Origin: Glaciozyma antarctica PI12
Lineage: Eukaryota; Basidiomycota; Microbotryomycetes; Kriegeriales; Camptobasidiaceae
DNA length: 64,000 bases
Direction of reading: 5' to 3'
Assembly (NCBI GenBank): GCA_002917775.1
Contig: KZ627150.1
Location: forward strand, 1,310,307-1,374,306
Shown here: positions 1 to 11,614 of the stretch, in pieces
Layout: every line of letters begins with the position of its first letter
How positions within the stretch are numbered: position 1 is the stretch's first letter
Made by a program: the position numbers and the translations under genes
The notes under the pieces: generated by a model
The model's input: only the letters and a program-made list of their open reading frames with translations
The model's database searches: none
Told to the model about the DNA's origin: nothing

Positions 1-1241
1 TCACCGCCACTCTCCTCGATGCTTCCGGAGGAGAGTACGTCTCTCTCTCCGTCGGCGCTTTCCTCGCCCTCAGCCCCCTCACCGCCGGAATGATCTCGGT
101 CCAATACCAATTCCTCAACCTCACTCTCGGCGCCTCCCTCAACGCCTCTCTCAACGCCACGATCCTCCAATCGACCCCTCTACTCGCCTCTAACGCCACT
201 CTCGCCGACCCCTACCTCTCCCTTCAGGCCGACGTCTCGGCCGACGACACCCCCATCGCAGCCGTCTCCGCAGCTCTCAGCGTCGCCCTCCCCTCCGTCA
301 CTCTCCCCACTCCTACCGTCGCTCCCACTGCCTCCTCCGTCGAGGCTGAGCCCACGACTTCGAGCGACAACGGAGCCTCCGCCTCACGCGCCTCTGCCCA
401 ATCTGCCTCCTCCGCCTCCTCCGCTGCTGCCGCCCAGGCTGCCGCTTCGCAGGCCGCTGTCGAGCAAGCAAAGGCCCAGGCTCAGCAGGCTACCGAGCAG
501 GCGGCTCACAAGGTCAAGGACGACGCGGCGCAGGCGGCGCAGAAGGCCAGGGACGACGCCGAGTGGGCGGCGTCGCAGGCGGCTTCGAGCTCGAGTGCTG
601 CGGCTGCGGCTGCTAGCTCCAGCGCTGCTGCTTCGGCTCAGGATGTCAAGGATGCTGCTGCGTCCGCTGCGTCGGCGGCCGCTGCCGTTGTTACTCCTAT
701 CGTCGAGGCTGCTTCCAGTGCGTCTTTTCTCGCTTTCGCGGTCGCTTCCCGTGCTGATACCTCGTTCCGCAGACGTCTTCACTGGTGGAAAGGGAACCTA
801 CTTCTACGTGCGTTTATCTCCACTTCACGCGATGGTAGGAGCTGACGCTTTCCTTCGCAGCAAAACGGCGTCGCTGGAAACTGCGGCAAGGTCCACTCCG
901 AGTCGTTCAAGGGCATCGCGATCGACCACGTCCGCTACGGCAGTGGCGAGAACTGCTGGAGGATGATTGAGGTCACTCGTACCGATACTGGAGCCAAGGT
1001 CGTCGCTCAGGTCGTCGACAACTGCCCTACGTGCCACAACAGCGAGTCTCTCGAGTGCGTATGATCCTCTCCAGATACTGGACCGTCACTGATGATCTTG
1101 CGCAGTCTTTCCGAGGGCGCTTTCCTCGAGATCGCGACCAAGGAGGAGGGCATGGTGCGTTTCCGTCCTTCTGCCTCGACGCGACGCTCGCTAATCTCCC
1201 GATTCGCGCAGGTCGACATCTCGTGGAAGTTCCTCGATTAG
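1..1241 (+). CDS. Secreted RlpA/expansin-like double-psi beta-barrel protein (5' part outside window)
   Basis: The frame is open from the left edge, so the start and signal peptide lie outside. In order it shows an N-terminal globular part with several N-x-S/T sequons, an alanine/serine-rich stretch (about 360-720) with heptad-like AQAA/KDDA repeats suggesting a coiled-coil linker, and a C-terminal RlpA-like barrel. The barrel is assembled across introns at about 717-770, 808-860, 1055-1105 and 1155-1211. It contains NGVAGNCG, the conserved VVDNCPTCH, SLDLSEGAF, and ends DISWKFLD before TAG at 1239-1241. Barrels of this family occur in secreted fungal wall- or polysaccharide-associated proteins; its ligand here is unknown. 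A full paralogue lies at 9812-11614 in opposite orientation and supports every splice choice. Family confident, function inferred. Confidence 0.85.
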
Positions 1242-1675
1242 CGGAACGGGTAGATATCTCCATAGAGTACTGCTCCCAGCAGGCCTGGTCGTCGTAGCAT
1301 CCCTCCCATCCTCGTGCCATGGACACTTGTTACCCCCTCGCCTCGCTCTCCCTACTTTTCTTTTCGTTCGCACCCCATCCCCTTTGCGTTCCGCCCTTGG
1401 AACGCGCTTTTGCGTAACTCTCTCTCTCTCTCTCTCTCGTAGTCGGCGATTGCTTCGACGGAGGACGTGTTCTGCTCGAGAGGATCGCGATTCAGGGAAG
1501 TGACGGCGACGAGTGCGAGACGCGAAGGCATTTCAGCGGGGGGTATCGAGAGCGGGGAATCCGGGGGAGTACAGCCAAAGGGGTGAACAGGGAGTAGCTA
1601 AAGGGGGTAAAAAGCGCAAACACAAAAAGGGAGTACTGCAAAATACGACGAAGATCAACACGCTCAAGAACCTCC
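1242..1675. other. Intergenic, converging gene ends, with a (CT)n tract
   Basis: This lies between the 3' ends of the barrel gene (+) and SWI1 (-). A perfect CT dinucleotide run spans about 1418-1438. No coding signal is convincing here. Confidence 0.6.
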
Positions 1676-4600
1676 TCACCTCCCCTCTCCCTCCTCATAG
1701 ATACTCCACACCCCACGCGGCAACTCCCCCTCCCACGCGAACCCCCTCGGCAGCCCCTCGAGCCCCTCGACCCCCTGGAACCACTTCTCGTAATCCTCGA
1801 CCGCACCCCCAATCGGCCCCGTCTGCGCGCCAAAGTCCGTCTCCGCACCGCGGTACGCAGAAGACCGCGCGAGAGCGTCTTGCATGCCGGTGGATTCGTC
1901 GTCTGAGGGAGGAGAGGCTTCGTCCTTCGTCCCTCCGGCGCGAGGAGTAGGAGCGTCGAGGCCGGGCGTCTGGACGGGTGGGTCGTCGAAGCCCGCTGCG
2001 GTGGGGTCGATGAAGAAGTCGAAGTCGAATGCGGGGGACGGGAGGGGTTGGGGATGGGCGAGGGTCTCGAAGGAGAATGAGGCGGTGGGGTGGGCGGAGA
2101 AGGAGAGGGCTTTCGAGGAGGGCTGGACGGGAGGGATGATGGGATCGAAATCGAAGGGGAGGTGGCTGGTGAGGTCTTGTAGGAGGGCTGACTGGGCGAG
2201 AGGTTGTTGGAGGCCGCGAAGAGTTCGCTCGATGAACGCGTTCGGATCTTGTTCCGCCTCCTCGAGCTCCCTCTTCCGCTTCTTTGAGAACGCCTCCTCC
2301 GCAACGACGGGAGTGGCGACAACAGACTCCTTGACCGCCTCCTTGATCGACCCGGGGAACTCTTTCGGTCCTCTCGGCTTCGCCTGCGCCTGCGCCTTCG
2401 CTCCTCCCTTCGGTGGCGACTCGGCTTCCGTCTGCGGCGTCTTGGGCGATTCGGTATCGAGGCGTTGGAGGGAGAAAGAGGGAGACTGGCCCGAGGCAGT
2501 TCGACGATGCTTCATCGGCGGAGGCTTGAGGTCCTCGACGCGGAGCCCGGCGTTCTTCTGCGCCATGAGGACGAACTGGTCCTGCTGCTTTCCTGGTGTT
2601 GGTGCGGGAGTCGGTGCGGCGGAGGAAGAGGAGGCAGAGGCGGTGCGAGAGGGTTGGTGCGACTGCTTGATGAAGGTCCACGTGCGCTGGTACATGTCGC
2701 GGAGCTGGGCGAGGCCACTCATGTCGAGGACGAACTGGCCTTGCGAGATGAGGCGGACTTGGTCCTGGAAGAGGACGGCCTGATTCGCGGCAAAGTTAGG
2801 TTCGGCGTTCGGGAGCTCGGCGAAATGCGACGCACCATTTGAAGAATCTTGTTGACGACGAGCTCCTGGTTGCTCATCGCGAGGAAGAGAGGAAGGAGCT
2901 CCTGAATCTTCTTGACGAGCGGAAGTAGCTCGTGAGTCATCGCAGCGACGCGAATCTTCTCCTCCTCGGACACGTCGATCAACTTGAGCTTCGCTGCGAC
3001 GCCCAAGTCAAATCAGCTCCAGCTCCCCGCTCAAGCGACGACACAACTCACCTCGGTTCTTCTCCACCTGCGCACGAAGCTGCAGCACGACGCACGACGG
3101 CCTCGCTCATCTGCTCGAGCGACGGATCCGTCGTACGCGCCTTGAGCCGAGCTCATACTGTTCGCCCTCGCCTGCGCTTGCGCCTGCGCACTCGCCACCG
3201 CCGCCATTGGTCCCCCCGCTCCCTGCTGCCTCATAAAATCGACCTGACTCGCATTAAGCCCGAACGAAAGAAGCTGCTGAGGGCTCATGCTCGCCATCGC
3301 TGCCGTCTGTTGCTCCGTCGGTCGCGCAGCGGTAGGAAGAACGACGGGGACCTCTCCTGAGGCCTTGCGCTGCGCTTCGAGGATGTTGGATTGTTGCTTG
3401 AGCAGGCTTTGGGCCCAGACGTCCTCGAAGGGGCGGAGGAGCTGCGCGTACGTCTTGGCGAGCTCGAGGGAGGTGCGCGTCGTCAAGGGATGAAGGTCGT
3501 TGTGCATCGTAGGGGTAGAGGTGTCGACGTCCCAGCCGAGCTGCTTGGCGATGAGGTGCCAGGTTTGGGTCGAGTTGACCTGCGCGAGACGAGGTGAGCG
3601 ACGATGGGGCGAGAGGAAGGTCGGGACGAACGCTTTGAGAGCCGCCGGAGAGCATAACGGCCTGGTAGAGGAGGAAGAGGTCGACTTCCTTGTCTTGGAT
3701 ATACGGCGCTCCCGTTATCGGTTCTCCCCGCTTGCGCATGACCTCGAACAAACTCCTCATGAAGACCTGCGGCTCGAGCTGCACGTGATAGTCAGCTTCC
3801 GTTCATTGTCGTCGAAGAAATCGAAACGGGACGCGCCTGAGTCTGTAGCAAGTGAAGCGGGCGAGGCTTTCCCGCCTGATGATTCGGATTCGGTGCCGCG
3901 CGCGCCTGGGCTTGAGCTTGCACCTGGAGGAGCTGGGATTGGAGATGGGCGACTTGGGATTGGGAGAGGTTGGATGCGAGGTTCGGAGGATTGGCGGAGG
4001 GGGTGAGGAGAGGATAAGCTTGAGAACGGGCGGAGGTCGCCGCTGCCGCGAGCTGCTGTTGAAGGAGGAGCTGCTGCTGTTGCTGCTGTTGCTGCTGCTG
4101 CTGATGGAGGAGGAGAGCTTGCTGCTGTTGCTGCTGAGCTTGTTGCTGCTGCTGCTGCTGCTGGACCTGCATCTGCTGCTGTTGAAGCCGTCGCTGCGCC
4201 TGATTCTGGTTGCTCGCGTTCTGATAGTGCGTCCAGTCGGCGAGGATCTTGTGCTGTCCGTACTGCGCCTGGAACGGTCCGATCTGCTGCATCACGATGC
4301 CTTGATTCCGCCTGCGAAAGACACCGTCAGCTCCCCCACTCCGTTCGCTCTCAAAGAAACGAACGTACTTGAGCTCCGCCAAGTCCTTCTCAATCGCCTC
4401 ACGCTGTTCCGGGCCTCCTTCTCCCGACTTGAGCGCGTTCGTGAGCGCAACCGTCTTCGCCTGGAAGGTCCGCGCGTGGTGGAGGAGAGTCATGTGGGGC
4501 TGGAGGGTGGCATAGGGGATCCGTTCGGCTTCGACGGGCTGCTGAGGCTGCTGAGGTTGCTGAGGAAGAGTGGGGAAGAACTGCTGAGGCGGTTGCGCGG

Positions 4601-4988
4601 GTTGTTGTTGTTGTTGCTGAGGGAGCGAGTTGGGGTTGCGGAGCTGACCGCTTGTGAGCATCTGGAACTGCTCCGCCGTGGCCTGTCCCGATCGTACAAG
4701 TTCCGCCAGCGCGTTCATGTTGAGCTGCGCCTGCGTCTGGTTTTGCTGTGGCGGCAGGAACTGTTGCTGCTGTTGTTGAGGGTGGTGCTGCCCTTGCATC
4801 TGCTGGATGAGGTTCTGGAGATGGCCAGCGTTGGGCTGTCCCGGACCGAGAAGGAGTCCTCCAGCAGGTCCATTGCCGCGGTTCGCGAGGTGCTGAGCTT
4901 GAGCTGGAGTGAGGGCTGGCGCGAGGGGGCGGGTGGAAGAGAAGGGGGAGAAGGAGAGGGATGGGTCAAAGTGGGGAGGTTCCGCCAT
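1676..4988 (-). CDS. SWI1: SWI/SNF chromatin-remodelling subunit Swi1, ARID domain
   Basis: The start is the ATG at 4986-4988 (MAEPPHFD). Residues 1-384 are very rich in glutamine, typical of fungal Swi1/ARID1. An ARID/BRIGHT domain follows across two introns: FMRSLFEVMRKRGEPI, YIQDKEVDLFLLYQ, SGGSQS, then VNSTQTWHLIAKQLGW. After it come LLRPFEDVWAQSLL, a helical block LIDVSEEEKIRVAAM, and QFVLDMSGLAQLRDMY near the C-terminal acidic/proline part, ending IYEEGEGR. ARID proteins bind DNA and Swi1 scaffolds the SWI/SNF complex in the nucleus (known for the family). The intron at 3779-3836 uses a GC donor. Between about 3070 and 3145 the frame changes twice within 70 bases although both sides read as protein (SLEQMSEAV, then LQLRAQVEKNR); a 7-bp tandem repeat lies at the second change. 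I treat this as an assembly problem or a recent mutation. Confidence 0.88.
4066..4173. repeat. CTG/CTT-rich triplet tracts encoding polyglutamine in SWI1
   Basis: Interrupted runs of the triplet ctg (and tgc in register) encode glutamine runs on the minus strand. Shorter runs recur near 4600-4620 and 4750-4790. Such tracts often vary in length between strains. Confidence 0.85.
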
Positions 4989-5946
4989 CTGCGAGCGAGT
5001 ATTCCGTGAGCAAGCAATCCTTGAGCAGACCTCGGAGAGACGGCGAGCGTACGGAGGACAGGCTGGTGGCGCTGTAACGTTCGCGTCCTTGTCGCGAGAG
5101 GTCCTCCTCCTCGTGCTAGCCGGTACTGCTGTTGTCGACGGAGTCAGCTGTCGTTCTCACCACCACCACTGTAGGAACGTCCTCCATCCGTAGCAAGCCC
5201 AGCCCTGCCCCCCAGTCGTCCCAGCGCCTCAAACCTTCGACCGGGGCAACACTCCGCCGTGGTGTCCTGCTCCATCCACACCGCCATCGCGTTGTTACTC
5301 CCCTTAGTCGGTACAAACACATCCACCTGATGCTCCTGACACCTTCGCGCGCCGCCCTCGTACGTTGAACAGCCGTTCGACCCCCACCAGACATTGCGGC
5401 GGCTCTCTCGCCGGAGAGAGAAGGGACTCACGCTGTGCTGTCGCCTTGAGTCCTCCGCTGGGCCGGGCGTACTTTTAGAGACTCTGGGAGTGTGGAGGGG
5501 CGGTACGGTCGTTCTGAGGCTTTGCGCGAAAGTGAGGAGGAAGAAGGAGTCGGATTAGGGCGCGCGCGCTCCAGGGCCTCTCAGCCTTGCGCTCCAGGCT
5601 TTTCTTTCGTTTGCGGCAAAGTTTGTGTTCTTCATTCCAGCTCCTGTTACGACTGCTCTGAGAGGGTTCAATACGGTCCCCGTGGTATTCCAAGTCAGCC
5701 GCAGAGGACGCACTTCGAACGAGCGGAGGGAGTGCGACAACCGGCGGTGCGCTCTCTCGACCTCGCTCTCGAAGCCCAAAGCCAGCGCAGATTGAAGCAG
5801 AGAAGCAGCGAAAGGACACAGTAGCGAGAGTTATCCACCCGCGACGCAGTACGTCGTCCCCAAGCTCTTTACTCCAACCGACGCCCCTCGCTCCCGAAGT
5901 CGCTCTCAGCTCCAGATCCAACCTCCGACGTCTCATTTCCAACTCC
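4989..5946. other. Intergenic / SWI1 upstream region with one doubtful reading frame
   Basis: The interval separates the SWI1 start from the 3' end of the F-box/LRR gene. On the minus strand 5144-5431 an open frame reads GSNGCSTYEGG, VDVFVPTKGSNN and WMEQDTTAECCPG, which looks protein-like, but I see no clean start and recognise no family. It might be a small gene or the edge of one. Splice-like gtgagt occurs near 5425 on that strand. Nothing else is recognised. Confidence 0.3.
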
Positions 5947-8900
5947 TCAGACCTGATAAGTGTGAAACGCAAACAGCCCATCCTCCCTCCCCATCAACCC
6001 ATCCCCTCTCAGTACCTCCATCTTCCTCGCATGCCACCCAATCTCCCCACTCACGACCCCGTTCAAGTCCGCCAACCTCTGCAACGCCATCCTCTTCGCC
6101 GAATCGCGCGGGAGGTGGAGGAGCTGACGCGGACGACGGTGAAGGGAGGTATCGCGTGATGGGCCGGACGAGACGCCAATGTCGACGTACCTGCTCGCTC
6201 GCCCAAATCAGCCGCGTTCAGCGAAGGAAGAGAGAGAAGACGTACCACCCTCGACGACCTTTGCCCCAAATCGCTTTCCAATCCCCCGCTCCACCCTGCA
6301 CCGCCTCGAGCGTCTTCGTATCCAGCTCCACGACCCTCAAATTCGTGCTCCGCCGCTTGAGCAACTCCCTCGCTTCCTCGGGATCCAAACTCGAGGGATT
6401 AACGCTCGCGATCCGTCCTAGCAACTGCGTATGAAGCTCCATGATCGACAACGACGTCGAAGCCGCTCCACGCCTCTGCGCTCCGACGAGAGGGACGATG
6501 GGAGGAGGACACGAGTTGCTCAGATCGAGGACTTCTACGCCTGGTGCTTTCTCCTCGAGGAACTTGGCGACGCCGCGAATGGTGATGTTGCGGCAGTTGG
6601 CGAGACCTAGTTCGATGAGGTGCGGTTGGGGAGGGAAGTGGTCGGCGAGGAGGATGTCGGTCAGAGGGGTGGAAGAGAGGTCGAGCGTCCGAAGGTGGCC
6701 CGAGGTGAATGCCGGAGAGATAGTGAGGACCAGTCGAAGTTCCGCGAGGCCGAGAGGAGAGGGATACGTCCCGTCGCCGTACAGCGATAGGTCCACGAGG
6801 TCGCTAACGACTTCTCCCCCTCCCCAACTCTCCTCCATCTCCCCACCTATTCCAGCCATACTCGTGAACGGCGGGCAGTCTCCGCAGAGGATTCCGACGA
6901 TCGACTCCCCCGTGACGAGTCGGCACCTCGCGAGACTGAGCGCCTTGAGCCTCATCGAGCGACCGCCCGGACCGCTCTGACCCGACAGCGCGAGGTGCTT
7001 GAGGAGGATCGGAGAGGTGAGAGTCGAAGTGAGATCGAGGTGGGTGAGGTAGGGGAATGAGAGGACAAAGGCGGTGAGGAGGGCGGCGGGGAGGAGGGAG
7101 GACGCGAGGCCTAGTCGTCGGAGGTGAGGGAAGAAGATCCGCTTGAGCTTGCGTCCCTCGTCGTCCTCGTCGTGCGAGTCGCTACCACACGAGTACGAAT
7201 GCGCGAACGACGTGAACTACGTCCGTCCCCGAACTGTCATCCTCCATCGAATCGTACCCTCCCTCCGAGATCGTCGTAATCGCCGAAGCCGCCACCGCGA
7301 CGATAGATCCAGGCGGGCCAAGTCGGTACGTCGCGATGCACTGCTCGAGCGACTGGACAAAAACGGAGCTGACGCAGCCGCACAAGTCCAATGCCCTGAT
7401 CGCACGAACGTCCGTACTCCCCTCGAGGACCCTGACGATCTTGGTCGCCCCTCGACGACGCCTGATCGACGCAGGGACGGAACTCGAGCGTTCCGAGCCA
7501 AGGGAGCGCGCGCGCTGGAGGTAGACGGCCGGAACGCTCGACGAGCGCGATAGGAATGCGGAGGGAGGGGCGAGGGAGCGGTTTCGCTTGAGGGAGGGAC
7601 GACCGCGCGTCGCTCCGACCGTCCCTTCGCGCTCCCTCCCCGTCCTGTCCCTACCACGCTCCTCGCTGCCATCTCGTCTCGAAGCTGACTGGGGAGGGGC
7701 GAAGGCCGAGCCGGAGCCTCGTCGTTCGAGGCGGTACGACGAGGGAGTAGCTCGACCGCGCTGGCTCGAGTCACTCTCGTCAGCACTGTCCTCCTCTGCG
7801 TTCGTAGAAAGAGTCGGTCGATGGGTGCGAGAGGAGGGGGAGCGGGAGGAGGAGGATTGGAGGTGTCGTGCGAGGAAGGCGGGGCTGGGAGGAGGGATCG
7901 GCGCTTCTTCGGTGAGGTCCATGTGGGTGTCCTTGGGCTCTTCGTACTCGGCAAGATAGCCTCCTCGGAAGAGCAACTCGTCGATAACGCCCTTGGAGAT
8001 GGCCGAATCCATAAACTCGGTGAACCCAACCGCCTCGAGTCGTCCTTTCACATCCTTGATCACGTCCTCGTCGTCGTCGTCCGTGAACAAGCTCGCGATG
8101 CTGTCCTCCTCGTCTTCCTCTGCGCCAGGGAAGCTGAGCGGCCCTTGAGTGAGGCGCGTCCCGCGGAGGAGGGCGAGAAGGCGATGAGGAGTGACGAATC
8201 GTTCGTGCGAGCCTTGACGGACTGAGCGACGAAGACCGGCGGTGCGGAAGCGCGAGAAGGAGAGGACCTTGGTGTGTAGGAGGGGCGAGTGCTCAGGCTC
8301 GAGCGAGGGCGGAGCTTGGAGGGATTCGAGGGTCGGAGAAGCTGCAGCACCTTCGTCAGCCGGTCCCATCCACTCGGAATGACATCTACTCACTGACTGG
8401 GACATACTGTCCACCCTCGATAGTCGTCTCCCTCCCTCTCCCCCCGGCCTCCATCCCTCTTCCCCTCTGATCTAATCCCCTAATCGTATCAAAGCTCCAC
8501 CCACTACTCCCACTCACATCCACCCTCTCAGCCCGCTTAATCCTACTACCACTATTATAGTCCTCAACACGCCCTCAACACGCTCTCAAAAGCCCTCGGC
8601 ATCCCAAACCCCACCACGCGCCAAAGCGCCTTAGTCGCCTCCTCTCCCCACGTGCGATCCGCGAGCGCCAAGTTCCTAAAGCATTCGCGCGCTTGTTCGG
8701 CGGGGGTGGGTGCAAAGAGGGGAGAAGCGTAGGGGGAGGATTTGGGGAGGAGCTGGAGGTAGGGATCGGGAGAGGGATACTCGCAGAGAGGAGGGAGGAG
8801 CGTGTCGTAGAGGTGGTGGACGATGAGGGCGATGATCTCGGGAGGGAAGGCACCAGGGTTATGCTGGTAGTAGCACGACGCGGGCTCGGCGTGCGTTGGC

Positions 8901-9043
8901 GTCGCGTAGCCTGAGGAAGTCGCGGGCCGAGAGGTCGTCGGAGTGGTCGGAGAGTCGTAGTTGGCGAGGGAGAGAGTGTCGATCAGAGGGAGGGGGTGGA
9001 AGAAGGGAGAGGTACTGGGTGTCCTCGGAGTCGGCGTGTCCAT
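5947..9043 (-). CDS. F-box-like, leucine-rich-repeat protein (one apparent frame break)
   Basis: The start is the ATG at 9041-9043 (MDTPTPRTPS). Domains in order: a proline/serine leader; an F-box-like segment (AFPPEIIALIVHHLYD); helices (ECFRNLALADRTW, ALWRVVGFGMPRAFESV); a long middle with TIEGGQYVPV, a conserved block VLSFSRFRTAGLRRSV and an acidic stretch; a basic S/R-rich linker; then leucine-rich repeats such as LTHLDLTST, LRTLDLSSTPL, LIELGLANCRN and VEVLDLSNS. A last intron leads to DIGVSS and the end FAFHTYQV at 5947-5949. F-box/LRR proteins usually pick substrates for SCF ubiquitin ligases; that role is inferred. The frame slips by one base at a GGG run (plus-strand ccc near 8572-8574): FESVLR continues as VEDYNSGSRIKRAE only with one base fewer. 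Without that reading the gene would look like two genes (start near 8454 for the second). Intron 8341-8392 supports the joined model. Confidence 0.7.
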
Positions 9044-9811
9044 TTCCAGGCGTCGTCGTCGTCGTCGTCGTCGTCGTCTGCGGCTGCTGGGGATCCTGTG
9101 GGTGGGGAGGTAACAGCGAGTTAGCTCTCGAGCTTGATACGCCTTTGCTGCTTTGCGCTCCACATCGCCAGCGCTGCAAAAGCCCTTCCAGCTCTTTGAG
9201 CGTGGTAGAACAGCCCCTCCCTCCATCCCCTGCCGAAGCGTCCCACCCAAACAAACCGCCTCAGCTCTCAGCACCCTCCATCGCCCCCACGCCATCGCCC
9301 CTCGCGTTCTCCTGCAACTCCTTACTACTCTCCTGACTCAACCGAAGCGGCACCCCAACCCACCCACGACCGAGAGAGCAAAAGCGAGAAGCGGCGGAAC
9401 CTACCTCGAAGAAGGGCACGATCTCCTTTGGCGGCGGCGGAGTGGGTGTACTCGCTTTGTACGCGGGGTGAAGCGCCTGTTGAAGGCTCCGTACGAGACT
9501 GGAGGAAGTGGCGAAGGGAGGGAGAGAGAGAAGGAGCGAGCGACTACCGCGTGACTTTCGAGAGTGAGAGCAAGTTTTCCAACCGCCGTGTCGCCTAGCG
9601 CGCGCTTATAACTGGTCCTTCAGTGCAAACAAGCGTCCATTGCTCAGTCCTGTTCACCAGGATGATCGAGGGAAAACCAGGCTTTCGAAGCTACACGAAA
9701 GAGGGTTGGGGTGGGAGCTAGCTCCGTAAACAAAGGGGAAGAGATGCCACCAGGACAACAAGGGATGCGGGAAATAGAGGGATGGGCGAACGAATGACGG
9801 AGAGAAAGGGT
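9044..9811. other. Intergenic with (GTC)n run
   Basis: This is the upstream region of the F-box/LRR gene and the 3' flank of the second barrel gene. A CGT/GTC triplet run spans 9051-9078, right before the chosen start, and a minus-strand splice-acceptor-like ccacccacag at about 9095-9105 suggests a 5' UTR intron. No gene was recognised. Confidence 0.5.
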
Positions 9812-11614
9812 CTAGTTGACAAACTCCCACTTGATAGGGACTGAGAACGAGGGTCAGCGAGGTTCTGACGAGGGAAGAACGGCGAGAACTCACCCATTCC
9901 TTCGGCGCGAGTGGCGATAGCGAGGAAAGCGCCTTCGGAGAGACTGCACGAGTCCGTTAGCCATGCCCCCATAATCGTAGGAAGGAGAAAGACGCACTCA
10001 AGCGACTCGGAGTTGTGGCACGAAGGGCAGTTGTCGACGACCTGAGCGACGACCGAAGCGCCCGTGTCGGTACGGGTCACGCGAATGTTCTTCCAGCAGT
10101 TCGCTCCGTTGTTGTACCGCTCGTGATCGATCGCGATACCCTTGAACGAGTCCGAGTGGACGACTCCGCAGTTTCCAGCGACGCCGTTTTGCTGCCAACG
10201 CCGCGTTAGCTCTCGTGCTCTCTCCGAACGAAAGAAAGGACGTACGAGGAAGTATGTCGCGTATCCACCGGTGTGAACTTCGCCGGAGGAAGCAGCGGGA
10301 GTAGGCTTAGGCTGCTGAGCGAGCTGAGCCGCCTTCGACGCTGTCGAACACAATCATCAGCACTCGCTCTCCCTCCCTCGCAGAGAACGAACTCACAAGC
10401 AGCCTGTTGCTGAGCCCAAGCCTCATCCTTGGCCGCCTGCTCCTTCGCCCACGCAGCGTCCTTCGCCTCCTGCTCCTTAGCCCACGCCGCATCGTCCCTG
10501 GCCTTCTGAGCGTCCCTCGCAGCCTGAGCGTCCAGCGCAGCCTGATCGTCCCTCGCGTCCCTCGCAGCCTGAGCCTCCCTCGCAGCCTGAGCATCCCTGG
10601 CAGCCTGAGCATCCTCGTCCGCCTGCGCCTCAGCAGCAGCCTTCCTCGCCCTCGCAGCGGCGGCGGCGTCGGCGGAAGCCTCAGCGTCGGCGTCGGCGTC
10701 GGCTTGAGCGTTGGTGTTGAGAGTGGCCTTGGTGGGGAGGACTTTGGTGGGAGTGATTTCGGCGGAGGAGGAGGTGGGAAGGGTCGAGTTGGTAGTCGAG
10801 TTGGTGGATTCGTCGATGAAGTAGAAGGAGAGAGGGAACATGCCGGTCTCGAGGTCGGCGACTGTGACGAGATCAGCGGGGGCTGCAGAGGAATAAGGAA
10901 GGGGGAACGCACGGGCTGAGAAAGCAGACTTGGAGAGTGTCGTGTAAATGTCCTTGCCCGAAGCGTCTCCGACGACAGCGGTGATGGAGACGTTCGTGTC
11001 CGTGTTGGTGAGGAGGACGGCAGCGCCGCAGAGGGGAGAAGCCTCGCCGTCCGTGGCGTTCCAGAGCAGCGTGCTCAGTCCGACGACGAGGTCCGTGTCG
11101 CTGCGGGCACAGGAGTCAGCTTGCGTTCGTTTCGGGAGAGGACGACGGGACGCACTTGTTGTACGTCTTGCAGGCCGAGATTTCGCCAGAGTTCTCGTAC
11201 CAGAGAGCGGTCGTGTTGTAGACGACGTCGCAGACGTCGTCCACATCGTCCTCGTCATCGGTTGAAGCGGAGTCGTTGGCATCGACGGTGACGTTGGCCT
11301 TGACGGCGAGCTGGAGGTAAGCAGCTGCGTTCCCTCATCAGCTCCCTCCCTACTCCACAATCGAACGAAAACGCACCTTCGCCCCTCTTGCCAAACGACT
11401 TGGTCCTCTTGCGGGACACAGCCTTGGCAGGGAAAGTCCTGAAGCCGGATCCTCCCTCCCAATGCGCAGCGCCGAATTCGGGGACGTAGCCAAGTTGGCG
11501 CTTCTCGGCGTGGGCTTTGATGGCGTTGTTGCGCTCGGTGTTGGAGATGGGACCGGTGGCAGAGACGCTGGCCGTGGCGGAGAGGAGGGCGAGGGAGAGG
11601 GCGGAGAGGAGCAT
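9812..11614 (-). CDS. Secreted RlpA/expansin-like double-psi beta-barrel protein with Ala-rich coiled-coil linker
   Basis: The start ATG at 11612-11614 begins a signal peptide (MLLSALSLALLSATASVSA), followed by a Kex2-like KR site (HAEKRQLGY). A globular N-terminal domain carries many N-glycosylation sequons (NVSIT, NSTTNST) and conserved cysteines. Next is a long charged alanine-rich region with heptad-like units (AQAARDAQ, DAAWAKEQ) predicted by eye to form a coiled coil. The C-terminal barrel has NGVAGNCG, SFKGIAIDH, VVAQVVDNCPSCH, SLSEGAFLAIATR and ends WEFVN. About eight short introns are needed. It is a paralogue of the gene at 1-1241, on the other strand about 10 kb away. It is likely secreted and wall-associated; ligand unknown. 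Confidence 0.88.

Noticed and set aside
384-782. Long minus-strand open frame opposite the first barrel gene
   Set aside because: Arg/Ser/Gly-rich mirror of the Ala/Ser-rich coding strand; no conserved motif.
1884-2783. 299-residue plus-strand frame over the SWI1 C-terminus
   Set aside because: Antisense shadow in GC-rich sequence; the minus strand has the ordered Swi1 features.
5475-5981. 168-residue minus-strand frame
   Set aside because: It overlaps the 3' end of the F-box/LRR gene on the same strand in another frame, and shows no motif.
8454-8454. Start of a separate LRR gene at the ATG here (MEAGG...)
   Set aside because: The frame stays protein-like upstream (EDYNSGSRIKRAERVD) to the F-box half, so one gene with a base-count error is more likely. 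Kept as an alternative in the gene entry.
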